A program made the translations under genes and the position numbers. The notes beneath the pieces are model-generated. The model made no database searches. It saw nothing but the letters and a program-made list of their open reading frames with translations, and was not told the DNA's origin. From contig NZ_JADLJL010000001.1 in assembly GCF_015680235.1 (NCBI RefSeq), forward strand, positions 248,001-312,000: DNA of 64,000 nucleotides, read 5' to 3'. The stretch's first letter is position 1, and each line of letters begins with the position of its first letter. Shown here in pieces: positions 56,401-64,000 of this stretch. The DNA comes from Pseudomonas guariconensis. Its GTDB lineage: Bacteria > Pseudomonadota > Gammaproteobacteria > Pseudomonadales > Pseudomonadaceae.

Positions 56401-57891
56401 GTCCTGGTTCCACAGTTTCTCCGTACCGTCCTCCAGCAGGACCGGCACCAACTGGTCCACCACCTCGGCCCGTGCCCAGTTCGACCGCAATGTGTCGAAC
56501 CCCTCGCCCACCCCGCCCGAGAGCGTCATGCCATCGATGACATGAACCACATGATCGAGCGCGGCCGTAGTGTCTCCGTCCCGCCAATCCTCGATGGCGT
56601 GAAACACCTCTTCGAGCATGCTCCATACATGCGCCAGATGAAGGATCTCGCCAACCTCCGGCACGAACAGCTGTGCCATTTCCAGCAACGTCCTGCCTTC
56701 AGCCTCCAGGCGCTGGTCATGTGCCTTCTGCACGGCGCGGTCCAGTCGCGCCACCGGCGTGGCGATCATTGCAGCATCGTCCTTGACCTGGGCGACGCGC
56801 GCCGCCGCCAGATACTCGAACAATGGCCTGGGGTAGGCCTTCAAGCTTTCGTCCAGGCCCTCTATTTTCAGCGCTACCGCGTTGTCCAGGCGACTCAGGG
56901 CAGCGGAAAAGAAACGTTGGCTGTCGCGATAGCGCACGAATCGCCTGAAGAACTGCCGGTATTCAGACTGGGCCAAGCGCTTGGCCAACGTACCTCTGGC
57001 GAAGTCGTTGATGTTGCTGGCTGAGTGCCAGGGGCCGTGCGGATCGCCTGGAATATGAACCAGCACGCGCTGGCTGGTATTTGCCAACTGGTGCTCCTCG
57101 ACGGCCACCAGCACGACGATCTGCTGCAGATCGCAAGCGAACGCACGTAGTCGGCAGGCGATGACAGGAGCCCCTCCCAAGCCCCCTGGCTTGCCGTGCC
57201 GATAGAGCGCGATCACCACACCCAGTTCGTCCCACGACAAAACGTCTTGTTCATACGCCTTGAAGGCATCGAGCAACATGGAAGAGCGCTGCAGTTGCGC
57301 TATGGACTGCTTGAAATCCAGACCGTTACCTGCCGATGACTTGAAAACCGAGTCGAGGTGCTGCTGGTATTGCACGCCCAGGTCAAGTGTCCGGCACAGC
57401 TCGGCAAATGCCCGCGCACTCGGTTGTGCCACGGTATTGCCGGATACGTCGACCAACCTATTGTGCTTTGGCTGGCCATCAGGCTTGGTTTCATCCAGCG
57501 TGAAGTTGCGTAAGGCAGCACTCAGCAAAGGGACGTCGTAATAATCGGTATCCTGCAATGGTAAGCGGCCGGCCCAGGGGCTCTGTTCAGGCGAGGTGAA
57601 GAAGTACTGGCGACGAAAGTACTGGGTGTCGATATCGACATCGGCACCCACCTGTTCGTGTATCGCAGCCTGGAGCATTCGTTTGCCGAAAACGTCGATC
57701 TGCTCTATCCGGGCCCAGTAGCGGACCAGGCGCTGTCGGCTTGCCAGGCCATCCTCCAGCGCCTCCACCAGATCCAGGTAATACATGTCGTGCACCTGGG
57801 TAATCCACCCGGGCAAACGCCTGGCGATCAGGCGATCCTGGAACTGTTGCGCGACTGCCAGCGTGTCCACGCCTTGGGAAACGTTACCCAT
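53434..57891 (-). CDS. Large LRR protein with NEL-type E3 ubiquitin ligase domain
   Basis: A 1,485-residue protein. About residues 1-1000 form a large helical region of the DUF6543/dermonecrotic-toxin-like type (DSVFKSSAGNGLDFKQSIAQ; RVLVHIPGDPHGPWHSASNI). Leucine-rich repeats follow at about 1010-1170 (LNVLDLSNNKIDLDGIQSTW, LVYLNMSNNPLGRAPDIRSL). The C-terminal 290 residues fit the NEL domain of IpaH/SspH ligases: Cys1287 in AVNAHCEDNAITCFSNLE has the catalytic CxD motif. NEL ligases ubiquitinate eukaryotic host proteins after injection. No signal peptide is evident. It converges with topB and uses slightly different codons from its neighbours. Confidence 0.85.
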   Translation of the reverse strand: MGNVSQGVDTLAVAQQFQDRLIARRLPGWITQVHDMYYLDLVEALEDGLASRQRLVRYWARIEQIDVFGKRMLQAAIHEQVGADVDIDTQYFRRQYFFTSPEQSPWAGRLPLQDTDYYDVPLLSAALRNFTLDETKPDGQPKHNRLVDVSGNTVAQPSARAFAELCRTLDLGVQYQQHLDSVFKSSAGNGLDFKQSIAQLQRSSMLLDAFKAYEQDVLSWDELGVVIALYRHGKPGGLGGAPVIACRLRAFACDLQQIVVLVAVEEHQLANTSQRVLVHIPGDPHGPWHSASNINDFARGTLAKRLAQSEYRQFFRRFVRYRDSQRFFSAALSRLDNAVALKIEGLDESLKAYPRPLFEYLAAARVAQVKDDAAMIATPVARLDRAVQKAHDQRLEAEGRTLLEMAQLFVPEVGEILHLAHVWSMLEEVFHAIEDWRDGDTTAALDHVVHVIDGMTLSGGVGEGFDTLRSNWARAEVVDQLVPVLLEDGTEKLWNQDLAPFLSEPPAEAASDELGVRSLGERHWIEIDGQFYEVLKRDHDTWHLKSQDGHAPEVLHNQAGAWRLWCEQPVEWTDARRMFRRLGGAFGKLRDEQIDQVMAIHGLDADYLRGLHVYARAPDAELVDTVQRVRLVNRVYDLASRLHYGQPILDQALLSRVRDLRPTGDTSDDNLADLAWTHRRELFQHLYRELDAVTDDTRLLRQTFAGLHRLAAEQLLHITSDDDLQALENGQVPPRLAEWAGVHAARIRSVRAFEALCFEIPQGLDLARLAVSLLEAFPDAVAGPGWELIVDDGQAPSLRFQGEDVMFSLICQDGQFLLRDDQGRDIGEPGELFLTLASAFAQGQDEGSGEDETFALTLRARLVGLLLDHREQVAQALANGRAFLALPDLSVEHDDYTLSSDLYQVGKRQPKSLQTRLRYFYPDFSDEEVEQWLQGIRNKSQVPGVVLGELKVEYRALCENLNYWVWVNALSSPREIKCRRLAKALLLKAWKRLIPRKTRARDEPDDTLTIAGVLFSRLTTLPSLFPGVEFPHVSELLLRAMPLKQIPSTFLAAFVNLRRLEVTGCKIERVPLHKAFDTKLNVLDLSNNKIDLDGIQSTWVSRCRSLVYLNMSNNPLGRAPDIRSLPMLNTLLLNNANLASIPTGIVLHARISNFDIRGNARISIPSTVVHSQLWAQGRVRIDDALYAPEPRDWQEPRWSEVPMRLRWQDRVDPTVRDSMALAWVELEQYPEAHEFFTLVARVARSIGFSNEDHATDLANRLYTLMVDLMDDPALRTHLFALAVNAHCEDNAITCFSNLEINRTVWAAERDGVAEEALVGLLGRLWRLDQVDEAAREHALNMRGDGREAVEALLYFRIGLNDALDLGLNRLTIRHPFFAEADEETLDAIRDRITSEQTESILVEALLQRSVWVSHLEKTYGHRFEVPQALQDEYSTLCDAGDDEGAAQLWGVIQAVKPGMLRTLTSEALRKYGASWKVPIIYDLAI

Positions 57892-57979
57892 GTGCCTGCC
57901 TCCGACTGTGTAGGAAGGGGGCGAGATTAATCACCCCCTGCCCACCACGACCGGTACCAGGCTACTACCCGTCTCAGGT

Positions 57980-59071
57980 TCAGCTCTTGAGCCGGCTGAA
58001 CGCGCGGGTCAGCGCTCGGTTGAACGCCTTGCCATTGTCGTTCTTGCTGTACAACCGCGCCCTCACCTGCGCAGGTGGATAGGTGCCCGGTGCATTGCGG
58101 ATCCGCGCATCCACCAGGCTGTCTGCTGCCGTGATGGCATTGGCGTAGTGAATGGTGTCGGTGATGGGCGCGATCACGTCCGGTCGCATCAGGTAGTCCA
58201 TCAACTTCCAGGCCGCCTCCGGATGCGGCGCGTCCTTGGGTACCACCAGCGCATCCAGCCAGATGAGCGTGCCTTCCCTGGGAATCTGGTAGTCGAGCTT
58301 GAACGTCTTGCCGGCCTGCTCGGCCTGGGCCTGGGCGATGGCCACGTTGCCGTTCCACGACATCGCCACGCAGGTCTCGCCATTGGCCAGGTCGTTGATG
58401 TTGCGGTCATTGTCGAAATAACGGATATACGGGCGGATCTTGCGCAGATGCGCCTCGGCGGCCTTCAGGTCCTCCATGCGCTGCTGGTTGATGTCCAGCC
58501 CCAGGTAGCGCATGGCTGCCGCGAACACCTCGTTGGGATCATTTAGAAAACTCACACCGCAGTCGGCGAATTTCGCCACCACCTGCGGGTCGAACAGCAT
58601 CGCCCAGCTGTCACGCGGCGCATCCGCGAGCCGCGCCGCCACCGCCTGTTCCTGGTACCCCACGCCCGTGGTGCCCCAGGCGTAGGTACCGGCATAACGA
58701 TTGCCCGGGTCGAACACCGCCATATGCTGGCGGAACTCCTCGCCGATGCCCGACAGGTGCGGCAACTGGCGCTTGTCCAGCGGCTGCAGCGCGCCGCTGG
58801 CGATCGCCCGGCTCAGGTGCTGGCCAGCGCTGAGCACCAGGTCGTAGCCGCTACCGCCAGTGAGCAGCTTGGTTTCGGCGGTTTCCAGGGAGTCGAAGTG
58901 GTCGGCCACCACACGGATGCCGGTCTCTTTCTCGAAGTTGGCCAGGGTGTCCGGGGCGAGATACTCGCCCCAGATGTACAGATTGACGGTCGGCTGTTGT
59001 GCGTCGGCTGCCTGGGCCGCCGACACGGCACAACCCAGGGCGAGCGCCAGGGCAAGGGCGGTCGGTTTCAT
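57980..59071 (-). CDS. Polyamine ABC transporter substrate-binding protein (PotF-like)
   Basis: A 363-residue periplasmic protein with a signal peptide (MKPTALALALALGCAVSAAQ, then AAD). NLYIWGEYLAPDTLANFEKE and TGIRVVADHFDSLETAETKL are standard PotF/SpuD blocks, and MSWNGNVAIAQ and YANAITAADSLVDARIRN complete the family pattern. It should bind putrescine or related amines (or agmatine). No permease or ATPase gene is adjacent. Its ATG overlaps the agmatine deiminase stop (TGATG). Confidence 0.9.
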   Translation of the reverse strand: MKPTALALALALGCAVSAAQAADAQQPTVNLYIWGEYLAPDTLANFEKETGIRVVADHFDSLETAETKLLTGGSGYDLVLSAGQHLSRAIASGALQPLDKRQLPHLSGIGEEFRQHMAVFDPGNRYAGTYAWGTTGVGYQEQAVAARLADAPRDSWAMLFDPQVVAKFADCGVSFLNDPNEVFAAAMRYLGLDINQQRMEDLKAAEAHLRKIRPYIRYFDNDRNINDLANGETCVAMSWNGNVAIAQAQAEQAGKTFKLDYQIPREGTLIWLDALVVPKDAPHPEAAWKLMDYLMRPDVIAPITDTIHYANAITAADSLVDARIRNAPGTYPPAQVRARLYSKNDNGKAFNRALTRAFSRLKS

Positions 59072-60180
59072 CAGCGGTCTCCGGCAGCGTATTGAGGCAT
59101 GGTGATGCAGGCGACGTTGCCGCCACCGAGCAGGATCTCCCGCGAGTGCTCGATACCGATGATGCGGTGGTTGGGAAACAGCTCGGCCAGGGTCGCCTGG
59201 GCCACGCTGTCGTTGCGGTCGCCGAACAGCGGCACGACGATGGCCGAGTTGCCGGCGTAGTAATTGATGTACGAGGCACAGATCCGGGTACCTGCCTGGC
59301 GCAGATGGGTACCGTCGACCTGGTCGAGGCCTGCGGCCTCTTCGGCGGTCCATTCCAGTACCTGCGGCTGCGGCAGCTTGTGCACTTTCAACTCGCGGCC
59401 TCGGCTGTCGCGTGTGCTGCGCAAGATGTCGTAGGCCTCCTGGTAGATCTCCCACTGCGGGTCGTTGCGATCGTCGGTCCATTGCAGCACGACCTCGCCG
59501 GGGCGTACGAAGCAGGCCAGGTCGTCCACATGACCATCGGTTTCGTCGAACTTGCAGCCGCGCGGCAGCCAGATCACCTGCTCGGCACCCAGGTAGTCCT
59601 GCAGGCGGCGGGTGACTTCCTCCTTGCCCAGGTGGGCATTGCGGTTGCGGTTGAGCAGGCACTGCTCGGTGGTCAGCAGGCTGCCCTGGCCATCGCTCTG
59701 GATGCCGCCCAGCTCGGCGATCAACGGGGCGCGGTAGCGGTCCAGGTGCTCGATTTCCAGCATCTTCTGGGCGATCTGATCGTCCTTGTCCCAGGGATAG
59801 TAGAGGCCGCCATCCAGGCCACCGTAGGCATTGAATTCGAAATCCACCCCGCGTACTTCGCCGGTGCTGTCGTTGACCACGAAACAGGCGCCGCTGTCAC
59901 GGAACCAGGTGTCGTTGCAGGTCATCTCCACTACCCGCACCTGGGCCGGCAACAGACGGCGGGCGTTGGCGTACTGGGCGGCGGAGGCGCACACGGTCAC
60001 AGGTTCGCTGGAGGCGATGGCGGTGACGATATCGACCCAGACCTTCTGCGCCGGCTTGCCACCGTTGCGCCAGACATCCGGGCGCTCCGGCCAGCCGAGC
60101 CAGCAGCGGGTCTTGCGCTCGAATTCGCCAGGCAGGCGGAAGCCATCGGCCTTGGGAGTGGTGGTCAGCGTACGCGCCAT
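59071..60180 (-). CDS. aguA: Agmatine deiminase
   Basis: A 369-residue guanidino-group-modifying enzyme: GFRLPGEFERKTRCWLGWPE, NDTWFRDSGACFVVND, FDETDGHVDDLACFV and GTHLRQAGTRICASYINYYA. The catalytic Cys is in GGGNVACITMPQ; many relatives have His just before that Cys where this one has Ala. It converts agmatine to N-carbamoylputrescine and ammonia. No aguB is visible. It is coupled to the binding-protein gene. Confidence 0.9.
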   Translation of the reverse strand: MARTLTTTPKADGFRLPGEFERKTRCWLGWPERPDVWRNGGKPAQKVWVDIVTAIASSEPVTVCASAAQYANARRLLPAQVRVVEMTCNDTWFRDSGACFVVNDSTGEVRGVDFEFNAYGGLDGGLYYPWDKDDQIAQKMLEIEHLDRYRAPLIAELGGIQSDGQGSLLTTEQCLLNRNRNAHLGKEEVTRRLQDYLGAEQVIWLPRGCKFDETDGHVDDLACFVRPGEVVLQWTDDRNDPQWEIYQEAYDILRSTRDSRGRELKVHKLPQPQVLEWTAEEAAGLDQVDGTHLRQAGTRICASYINYYAGNSAIVVPLFGDRNDSVAQATLAELFPNHRIIGIEHSREILLGGGNVACITMPQYAAGDR

Positions 60181-60275
60181 GGGTCGAACCTCGTCATCGG
60201 TGAGTGATGACTGCACGCTACGCCGCAGCGCCAGGGGCTTCCAACGATGAAAACTCAGCGATTGATGAATTGAAT

Positions 60276-61163
60276 TCAGGGTTCGGCGATCTGTTCGATG
60301 AACCAATCGACGAATTCGGCCACGGCCACCCGCTCCAGGCGCAGGCGCTCGCATACCAGGGCGTATTGGCCCTGTGCGGTCACACTGGCCGTGAACGGCC
60401 GCACCAGCCGCCCGCTTTGCAGGTCGGCCTGGCAGGTCAGGTTATCGCCCATGGCCACGCCCTGCCCCAGCACCGCCGCCTCCAAGGCCAGCGCCGCATG
60501 GGGGAAATACAGCTGGCGGGTGGGCAAGGCATCTTCGGCGTGAGTGGCCAGCCAGGTGGTCCAGGTGCGGCCGTCCTGGTCGTCGTGCAGCAGGCAATGG
60601 CGCACCAGGTCCCGTGGGCGCTTGAGTCCGCCCTGGTTGAACAGGCCCGGGCTGCACACCGGGAAGAACTGCAACAGCGGCAGCGGCCGGACGAAATGGG
60701 TACTGGCGTCCAGCGCGCTGGTGCCGTAGGTGATGGCAAGGTCGACGTCCACCGCCGGGGCACCGGCGTCGATCGGCTGCTCGTGCAGGTGCAGGGTGAT
60801 GTGCGGGTAGCGACTGCTGAAGTCGGCAAGCCGGGCCACCAGCCACTTCTGCGCGAGCTCTGCCGTCACCGCGACCCTGAGCACGGCCTGGGACGCCGGA
60901 TCGCGCAGCTCGTCGCAGGCCTTGCCGATCAGTTCGAAGGCCTGCTGCAGGTGATGCAACAGGCGCTCGGCTTCAGCCGTCGGACGCACCTGGCGCCCTG
61001 CCCGCTCGAACAGCGGCACGCCGAGTTGCTCCTCCAATTGGCGGATCTGATGGCTGACCGCGCTGTCGGTCACGCACAGCTCGGCAGCAGCGCGGCCGAA
61101 GTGGCCATGGCGGGCGGCGCATTCGAAGGTGCGCAGGGCAGTCAGGGAAGGCAGGCGGCGCAT
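60276..61163 (-). CDS. LysR-family regulator, GcvA-like
   Basis: A 295-residue LysR protein. The HTH is SLTALRTFECAARHGHFGRA then AAELCVTDSAVSHQIRQLEE (residues 6-45), and the effector domain follows from about 95. LFERAGRQVRPTAEAERLL is the GcvA-type linker. It lies upstream of and in the same direction as aguA, so it probably regulates that pair, with agmatine or a polyamine as inferred ligand. ATG 61163 fits the family; the frame is open to 61181. Confidence 0.88.
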   Translation of the reverse strand: MRRLPSLTALRTFECAARHGHFGRAAAELCVTDSAVSHQIRQLEEQLGVPLFERAGRQVRPTAEAERLLHHLQQAFELIGKACDELRDPASQAVLRVAVTAELAQKWLVARLADFSSRYPHITLHLHEQPIDAGAPAVDVDLAITYGTSALDASTHFVRPLPLLQFFPVCSPGLFNQGGLKRPRDLVRHCLLHDDQDGRTWTTWLATHAEDALPTRQLYFPHAALALEAAVLGQGVAMGDNLTCQADLQSGRLVRPFTASVTAQGQYALVCERLRLERVAVAEFVDWFIEQIAEP

Positions 61164-61506
61164 GGGGGTTCCTGAGTCCAAGGGGCTGCAGTGCAGCCAA
61201 TCGCGGGGCGAGCCCGCTCATAGAACAACGCATAAGTATTTGATTTTGCAGGGCCCTGTGGGAGCGGGCTTGTCCCGCGGTTGGGCCGGGCCCGATATCA
61301 TCGTCGCCTGGCAAGGGCTTCGCCCTTGATCGCGGGACAAGTAGGACCGCCGCACCGCCGCTCCCACAGGGGCGCGGCGCTAGCCGCTTGTTCTCTGCGC
61401 GATGGGTCACAACAGGATCTTATCTGCAAATGATGGCGACTGGCGCGGTGAAATTTATCTGCTATTTTTTCATGAAATAAATAACAAAAAATTTCACGAG
61501 GCCCGC
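61164..61506. other. Gene-free gap with dispersed repeat
   Basis: This 343-base gap between divergent genes contains repeat copy B (61217-61402) and an AT-rich stretch (61440-61500) that should hold the promoter of the oxidase gene. No gene is visible. Confidence 0.6.
61217..61402. repeat. Dispersed long repeat, copy B
   Basis: It is the partner of copy A at 23325-23495, in the same orientation. It has an extra segment after GATCGCGG (GACAAGTAGGACCGCCGCAC) and a fuller inverted arm (CCGCTCCCACAGGGGCGCGG). Confidence 0.7.
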
Positions 61507-62796
61507 ATGTTCAAGCAATCCGCTCAACACGTCGCCAGCTATTACGCCCAGACCTACCCCGGCGCCATCCCCTTACGCCCGACCCTACAAGGCACCCTGG
61601 ATACCGATGTGCTCATCATCGGTGCTGGCTTCAGCGGCCTGCATACCGCGCTGCGCCTGGCCCTGGCCGGTAGGCGCGTGGTCCTGCTGGAGGCCAGCCG
61701 GGTCGCCTGGGCCGCGTCCGGGCGCAATGGCGGGCAGGCGCTGCTAGGCTGGTCGTGCGACATGCCGCCGCTGGAGAAGGCGCTGGGCGTGGAGCGCGCC
61801 CGCCGGCTGTGGGCCAGCATGTGCTGGGCCGCCGAAGAAATGCGCGAGCTGCCCGAGCGACACGGTTTCGACGTGGACTACCGGGTCGGCAGCCTGTGGA
61901 CCGCCGTGATGCCCCGTCGGGTGAAGATCCTTGAACAGGCCCAGCGCGAGGCCGAGCAGAAATGGGGGTACGACTGCCTGCGCCTGATCCGCCGCGACGA
62001 GCTGCCCGAATGGATCGACAGTCCGCGCTACCAGGCCGCCCTGTACGATCCCAACGGCGCCCATCTCAACCCGCTGAAGCTGGCCCAGGGCCTGGCAGCC
62101 ACGATCGAGGCCGCGGGTGGGCAGATCTTCGAGCAGAGCCGGGTGCTGGACTATCACGAAAGCGCCAGCGGCTTCGTCGCCCGCACCGCCCACGGCGAAG
62201 TGCGCAGCCAGGTGCTGGTACTGGCCTGCAATGCCTATATCGACCGCCTCGACCGCGACCTCTCGCGCCGCCTGCTGCCGGTGGGCTCCTACCAGGTGGC
62301 CACCGCGCCCCTGGACCCGGCACTGGCCCAGTCGCTGCTGCCGCGCAACAGCTGCGTGATCGACAACCAGTTCGTCCCTGATTACTTCCGCCTGACGCCC
62401 GATCACCGCCTGTTGTTCGGCGGTGGCTGCACTTACCTGGGCGGTATTCCCAAGGATGTCGCCAGCGCCACCCGCCCTTATCTGGAACGCGTCTTCCCCC
62501 AGCTCACCGGCGTGGCCCTGGACTATGCCTGGGGCGGACACATCGACTGCAGCATCCAGCGCACGCCGGACATCGGACGCCAGGGCCAGCGCTACTGGCT
62601 GCAGGGCTTCTCCGGCCATGGCGTGCTGCCGACCCTGGCCGGCGCGCGGGCGGTCAGCGATGCGATTCTCGGCGATGACGAGCTGCTGGGCCTGTATCAG
62701 GGCATCGAGAACGGTCGCTTCCCCGGTGGAGCGCTCATGGCCGCGCCATTGGAAGCCGCTGCCAAAGCCTGGTACAGGTTGCGCGACCATGTCTGA
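61507..62796 (+). CDS. puuB: FAD-dependent gamma-glutamylputrescine oxidase-like enzyme
   Basis: A 429-residue DAO-family flavoprotein. VLIIGAGFSGLHTALRLALA is the FAD dinucleotide fold. SRVAWAASGRNGGQALLGWS carries the covalent-FAD-like SGRNGG region, and YAWGGHIDCSIQRTPDIGR and WLQGFSGHGVLPTLAGA close the FAD site. The following PuuR-like and PuuA-like genes support a role in oxidising glutamylated putrescine. The start ATG follows an AT-rich leader with CACGAGG. Confidence 0.88.
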   Translation: MFKQSAQHVASYYAQTYPGAIPLRPTLQGTLDTDVLIIGAGFSGLHTALRLALAGRRVVLLEASRVAWAASGRNGGQALLGWSCDMPPLEKALGVERARRLWASMCWAAEEMRELPERHGFDVDYRVGSLWTAVMPRRVKILEQAQREAEQKWGYDCLRLIRRDELPEWIDSPRYQAALYDPNGAHLNPLKLAQGLAATIEAAGGQIFEQSRVLDYHESASGFVARTAHGEVRSQVLVLACNAYIDRLDRDLSRRLLPVGSYQVATAPLDPALAQSLLPRNSCVIDNQFVPDYFRLTPDHRLLFGGGCTYLGGIPKDVASATRPYLERVFPQLTGVALDYAWGGHIDCSIQRTPDIGRQGQRYWLQGFSGHGVLPTLAGARAVSDAILGDDELLGLYQGIENGRFPGGALMAAPLEAAAKAWYRLRDHV

Positions 62797-63367
62797 AGCC
62801 CACGTCACACGGCACACCGACGAAGACATCCAGGGCCTGGCGCTGCTGATCCGCGACCTGCGCAAGCACCGTGGCCTGACCCTGGGCGAGCTGGCCAGTC
62901 GAGTCAACCGCTCGCTGGGTTTCGTGTCCCAGGTCGAGCGCGGCCTGTCGCGCCCAACCGTGGCCGACCTCACCGCCATCAGCGAAGCCCTGCATGTACC
63001 GACCACCTATTTCTACCAGGCCAACCAGCCCCGGGCGCTGGGCTGGGTCACCCGTCCCGGCGAGCGGCGCACGATCTACTACGCCGAGGGCGTGACCGAC
63101 GTGTTGGTCTCGCCCACCCTCACCGGCAGCTTCTCCATGCTCGAAAGCCACCTGGCCCCCGGCGCCAGTAGTGGCGAGGGGCACCTGGACGACAGCTCCG
63201 AACAGGGCGGGTTCGTCCTCGAAGGGCAACTGACCGTCTGGCTGGAAGGCCGCGACGAGCCGGTGACCCTCGGCCCCAACGACAGTTTCCAGCTACCGCC
63301 GCACAGCCAGTTCCGCTACGCCAACCTGACCGACCAGACGACCCGAGTCCTCTGGGTATTTCGTTGA
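62789..63367 (+). CDS. puuR: XRE-cupin transcriptional regulator, PuuR-like
   Basis: A 192-residue protein. The HTH spans about residues 18-60 (LALLIRDLRKHRGLTLGELA then SRVNRSLGFVSQVERGLSRP) and a cupin domain follows (GEGHLDDSSEQGGFVLEGQL). This is the PuuR architecture; PuuR represses putrescine-use genes and is released by putrescine. It overlaps the oxidase gene by eight bases. Confidence 0.82.
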   Translation: MSEAHVTRHTDEDIQGLALLIRDLRKHRGLTLGELASRVNRSLGFVSQVERGLSRPTVADLTAISEALHVPTTYFYQANQPRALGWVTRPGERRTIYYAEGVTDVLVSPTLTGSFSMLESHLAPGASSGEGHLDDSSEQGGFVLEGQLTVWLEGRDEPVTLGPNDSFQLPPHSQFRYANLTDQTTRVLWVFR

Positions 63368-63376
63368 GAGCACAGC

Positions 63377-64000
63377 ATGACAACCACAATAAAAAGCGTT
63401 CCCGACCTGCTCAGTGAAGTTCGCGCATTTCGCGCCCAGCACCCCGACGTGCGCCATGTGGACCTGATCAGCCTGGATATCCCCGGGCATTTCTATGGCA
63501 AACGCTACCCGGTGGACATGCTCGAAAAGGTTGCCGCCGGCAGCCCCCTGAAACTACCGCAAAACTGCGTGTTGCTGGGCGTGCAGGGCGGGCTGTTCCC
63601 GATCGGCGACTACTGCTTCGCCGACGGCGATCCGGACGCACCGCGCCGCCTGGTGCCCGGCACCCTCAAGCCGGTGAACTGGGAGCGCGAGCCGCTGGGG
63701 CAAATGCTCATCACCTCCGACGGCACCGCCGCCCCCATCGAGTTCGAACCGCGCGAAGTGCTCGCCCGCGTGCTGCAGCGCCTGCAACGTCGAGGCATCC
63801 GCCCGGTGGTCGCCTTCGAGCTGGAGTTCTACCTGTTCGACCGTACGCTCGAAGATGGCCTGCCGCAGTTCCCCCGCGACCCGTTCAGCGGCGATGCCGA
63901 CGACCAGCCCAACATGCACATCGAGCGCCTTTCGCGGTTCTCCGACGTGCTGCACGACATGGTCGGCACGGCCAATGCCCAAGGCGTGGATGCCAATGTC
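63377..64000 (+). CDS. puuA: Glutamine-synthetase-like gamma-glutamylpolyamine synthetase, N-terminal part
   Basis: The frame is open from ATG 63377 to the window end, about 208 residues without a stop. MTTTIKSVPDLLSEVRAFRA, YGKRYPVDMLEKVAAGSP and VAFELEFYLFDRTLEDGLPQ fit the GlnA3/PuuA branch; ELEF carries metal-binding Glu residues of the active site. It should ligate glutamate to putrescine, providing the substrate of the oxidase two genes upstream. Cut by the window edge. Confidence 0.85.
   Translation, partial: MTTTIKSVPDLLSEVRAFRAQHPDVRHVDLISLDIPGHFYGKRYPVDMLEKVAAGSPLKLPQNCVLLGVQGGLFPIGDYCFADGDPDAPRRLVPGTLKPVNWEREPLGQMLITSDGTAAPIEFEPREVLARVLQRLQRRGIRPVVAFELEFYLFDRTLEDGLPQFPRDPFSGDADDQPNMHIERLSRFSDVLHDMVGTANAQGVDANV

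Overview
The window is high-GC gammaproteobacterial DNA and reads as Pseudomonas, most likely the P. putida group. The core gene order (cysG, serS, crcB, rarA, lolA, ftsK, aat, ate, infA, clpA, clpS, cspD, icd, idh, nudJ-like, mnmA, hflD, purB, roxA) is the one expected in that genus, and typical inverted REP-like repeats lie between genes. The species cannot be fixed from sequence alone.

Bases 1 to about 22,350 are the integrase half of a lambda-like prophage inserted at the 3' end of a tRNA-Ser(UGA) gene. Its late genes run leftward out of the window: lysis genes, HNH nuclease, terminase small and large subunits, and an HK97-type portal cut by the window edge. The rightward switch region (cro, cI) lies at 9.1-10.2 kb. 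Replication genes O-like and P-like, a VRR-NUC nuclease and an unexpected second tyrosine recombinase follow cro on the minus strand. The repressor switch is unusually readable: three CAAG-N4-CTTG operators lie between cI and cro and three more at 11.28-11.33 kb, with a promoter threaded through each cluster. A short OOP-like RNA lies opposite the cro-O spacer.

The early-left operon (11.6-22.2 kb, plus strand) starts at that second operator cluster and runs to the integrase. Inside it is a complete diversity-generating retroelement (DGR): two tandem target genes with variable repeats VR1 and VR2, an Avd accessory protein, a template repeat (TR) and a reverse transcriptase with YVDD. Aligned by eye, VR1 differs from TR at 13 positions and VR2 at 12 positions inside the repeat. 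Every one is an adenine in TR, which is the hallmark of adenine-directed mutagenic retrohoming. The targets are small C-type-lectin-like (DUF1566-like) proteins placed in an early operon, not in the tail module, and the cassette appears to be under prophage repressor control. This is the most interesting system in the window. A cytosine methyltransferase with internal repeats, small zinc-motif and ASCH proteins, and tiny translationally coupled ORFs complete the operon.

Bases 22.4-53.4 kb are chromosomal housekeeping: a YccA-family membrane protein, a purine permease, the tusDCBE sulfur relay for tRNA thiolation, a quinone-reducing glutathione transferase, siroheme and seryl-tRNA synthesis, fluoride export, recombination, lipoprotein chaperone and FtsK translocase genes, the N-end-rule set (aat, ate, clpS, clpA), two different NADP isocitrate dehydrogenases transcribed divergently, tRNA 2-thiolation, purine synthesis, a ribosomal oxygenase and topoisomerase III.

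The last 10 kb is more accessory. A 1,485-residue leucine-rich-repeat protein ends in an IpaH/NEL-type E3 ubiquitin ligase domain with a CED motif, so it is a candidate host-directed effector. Next comes a polyamine/agmatine cluster: periplasmic binding protein, agmatine deiminase, LysR regulator, PuuB-like oxidase, PuuR-like regulator and a PuuA-like synthetase cut by the window end. A roughly 170-190 bp dispersed repeat occurs twice, at 23.3 kb and 61.2 kb.
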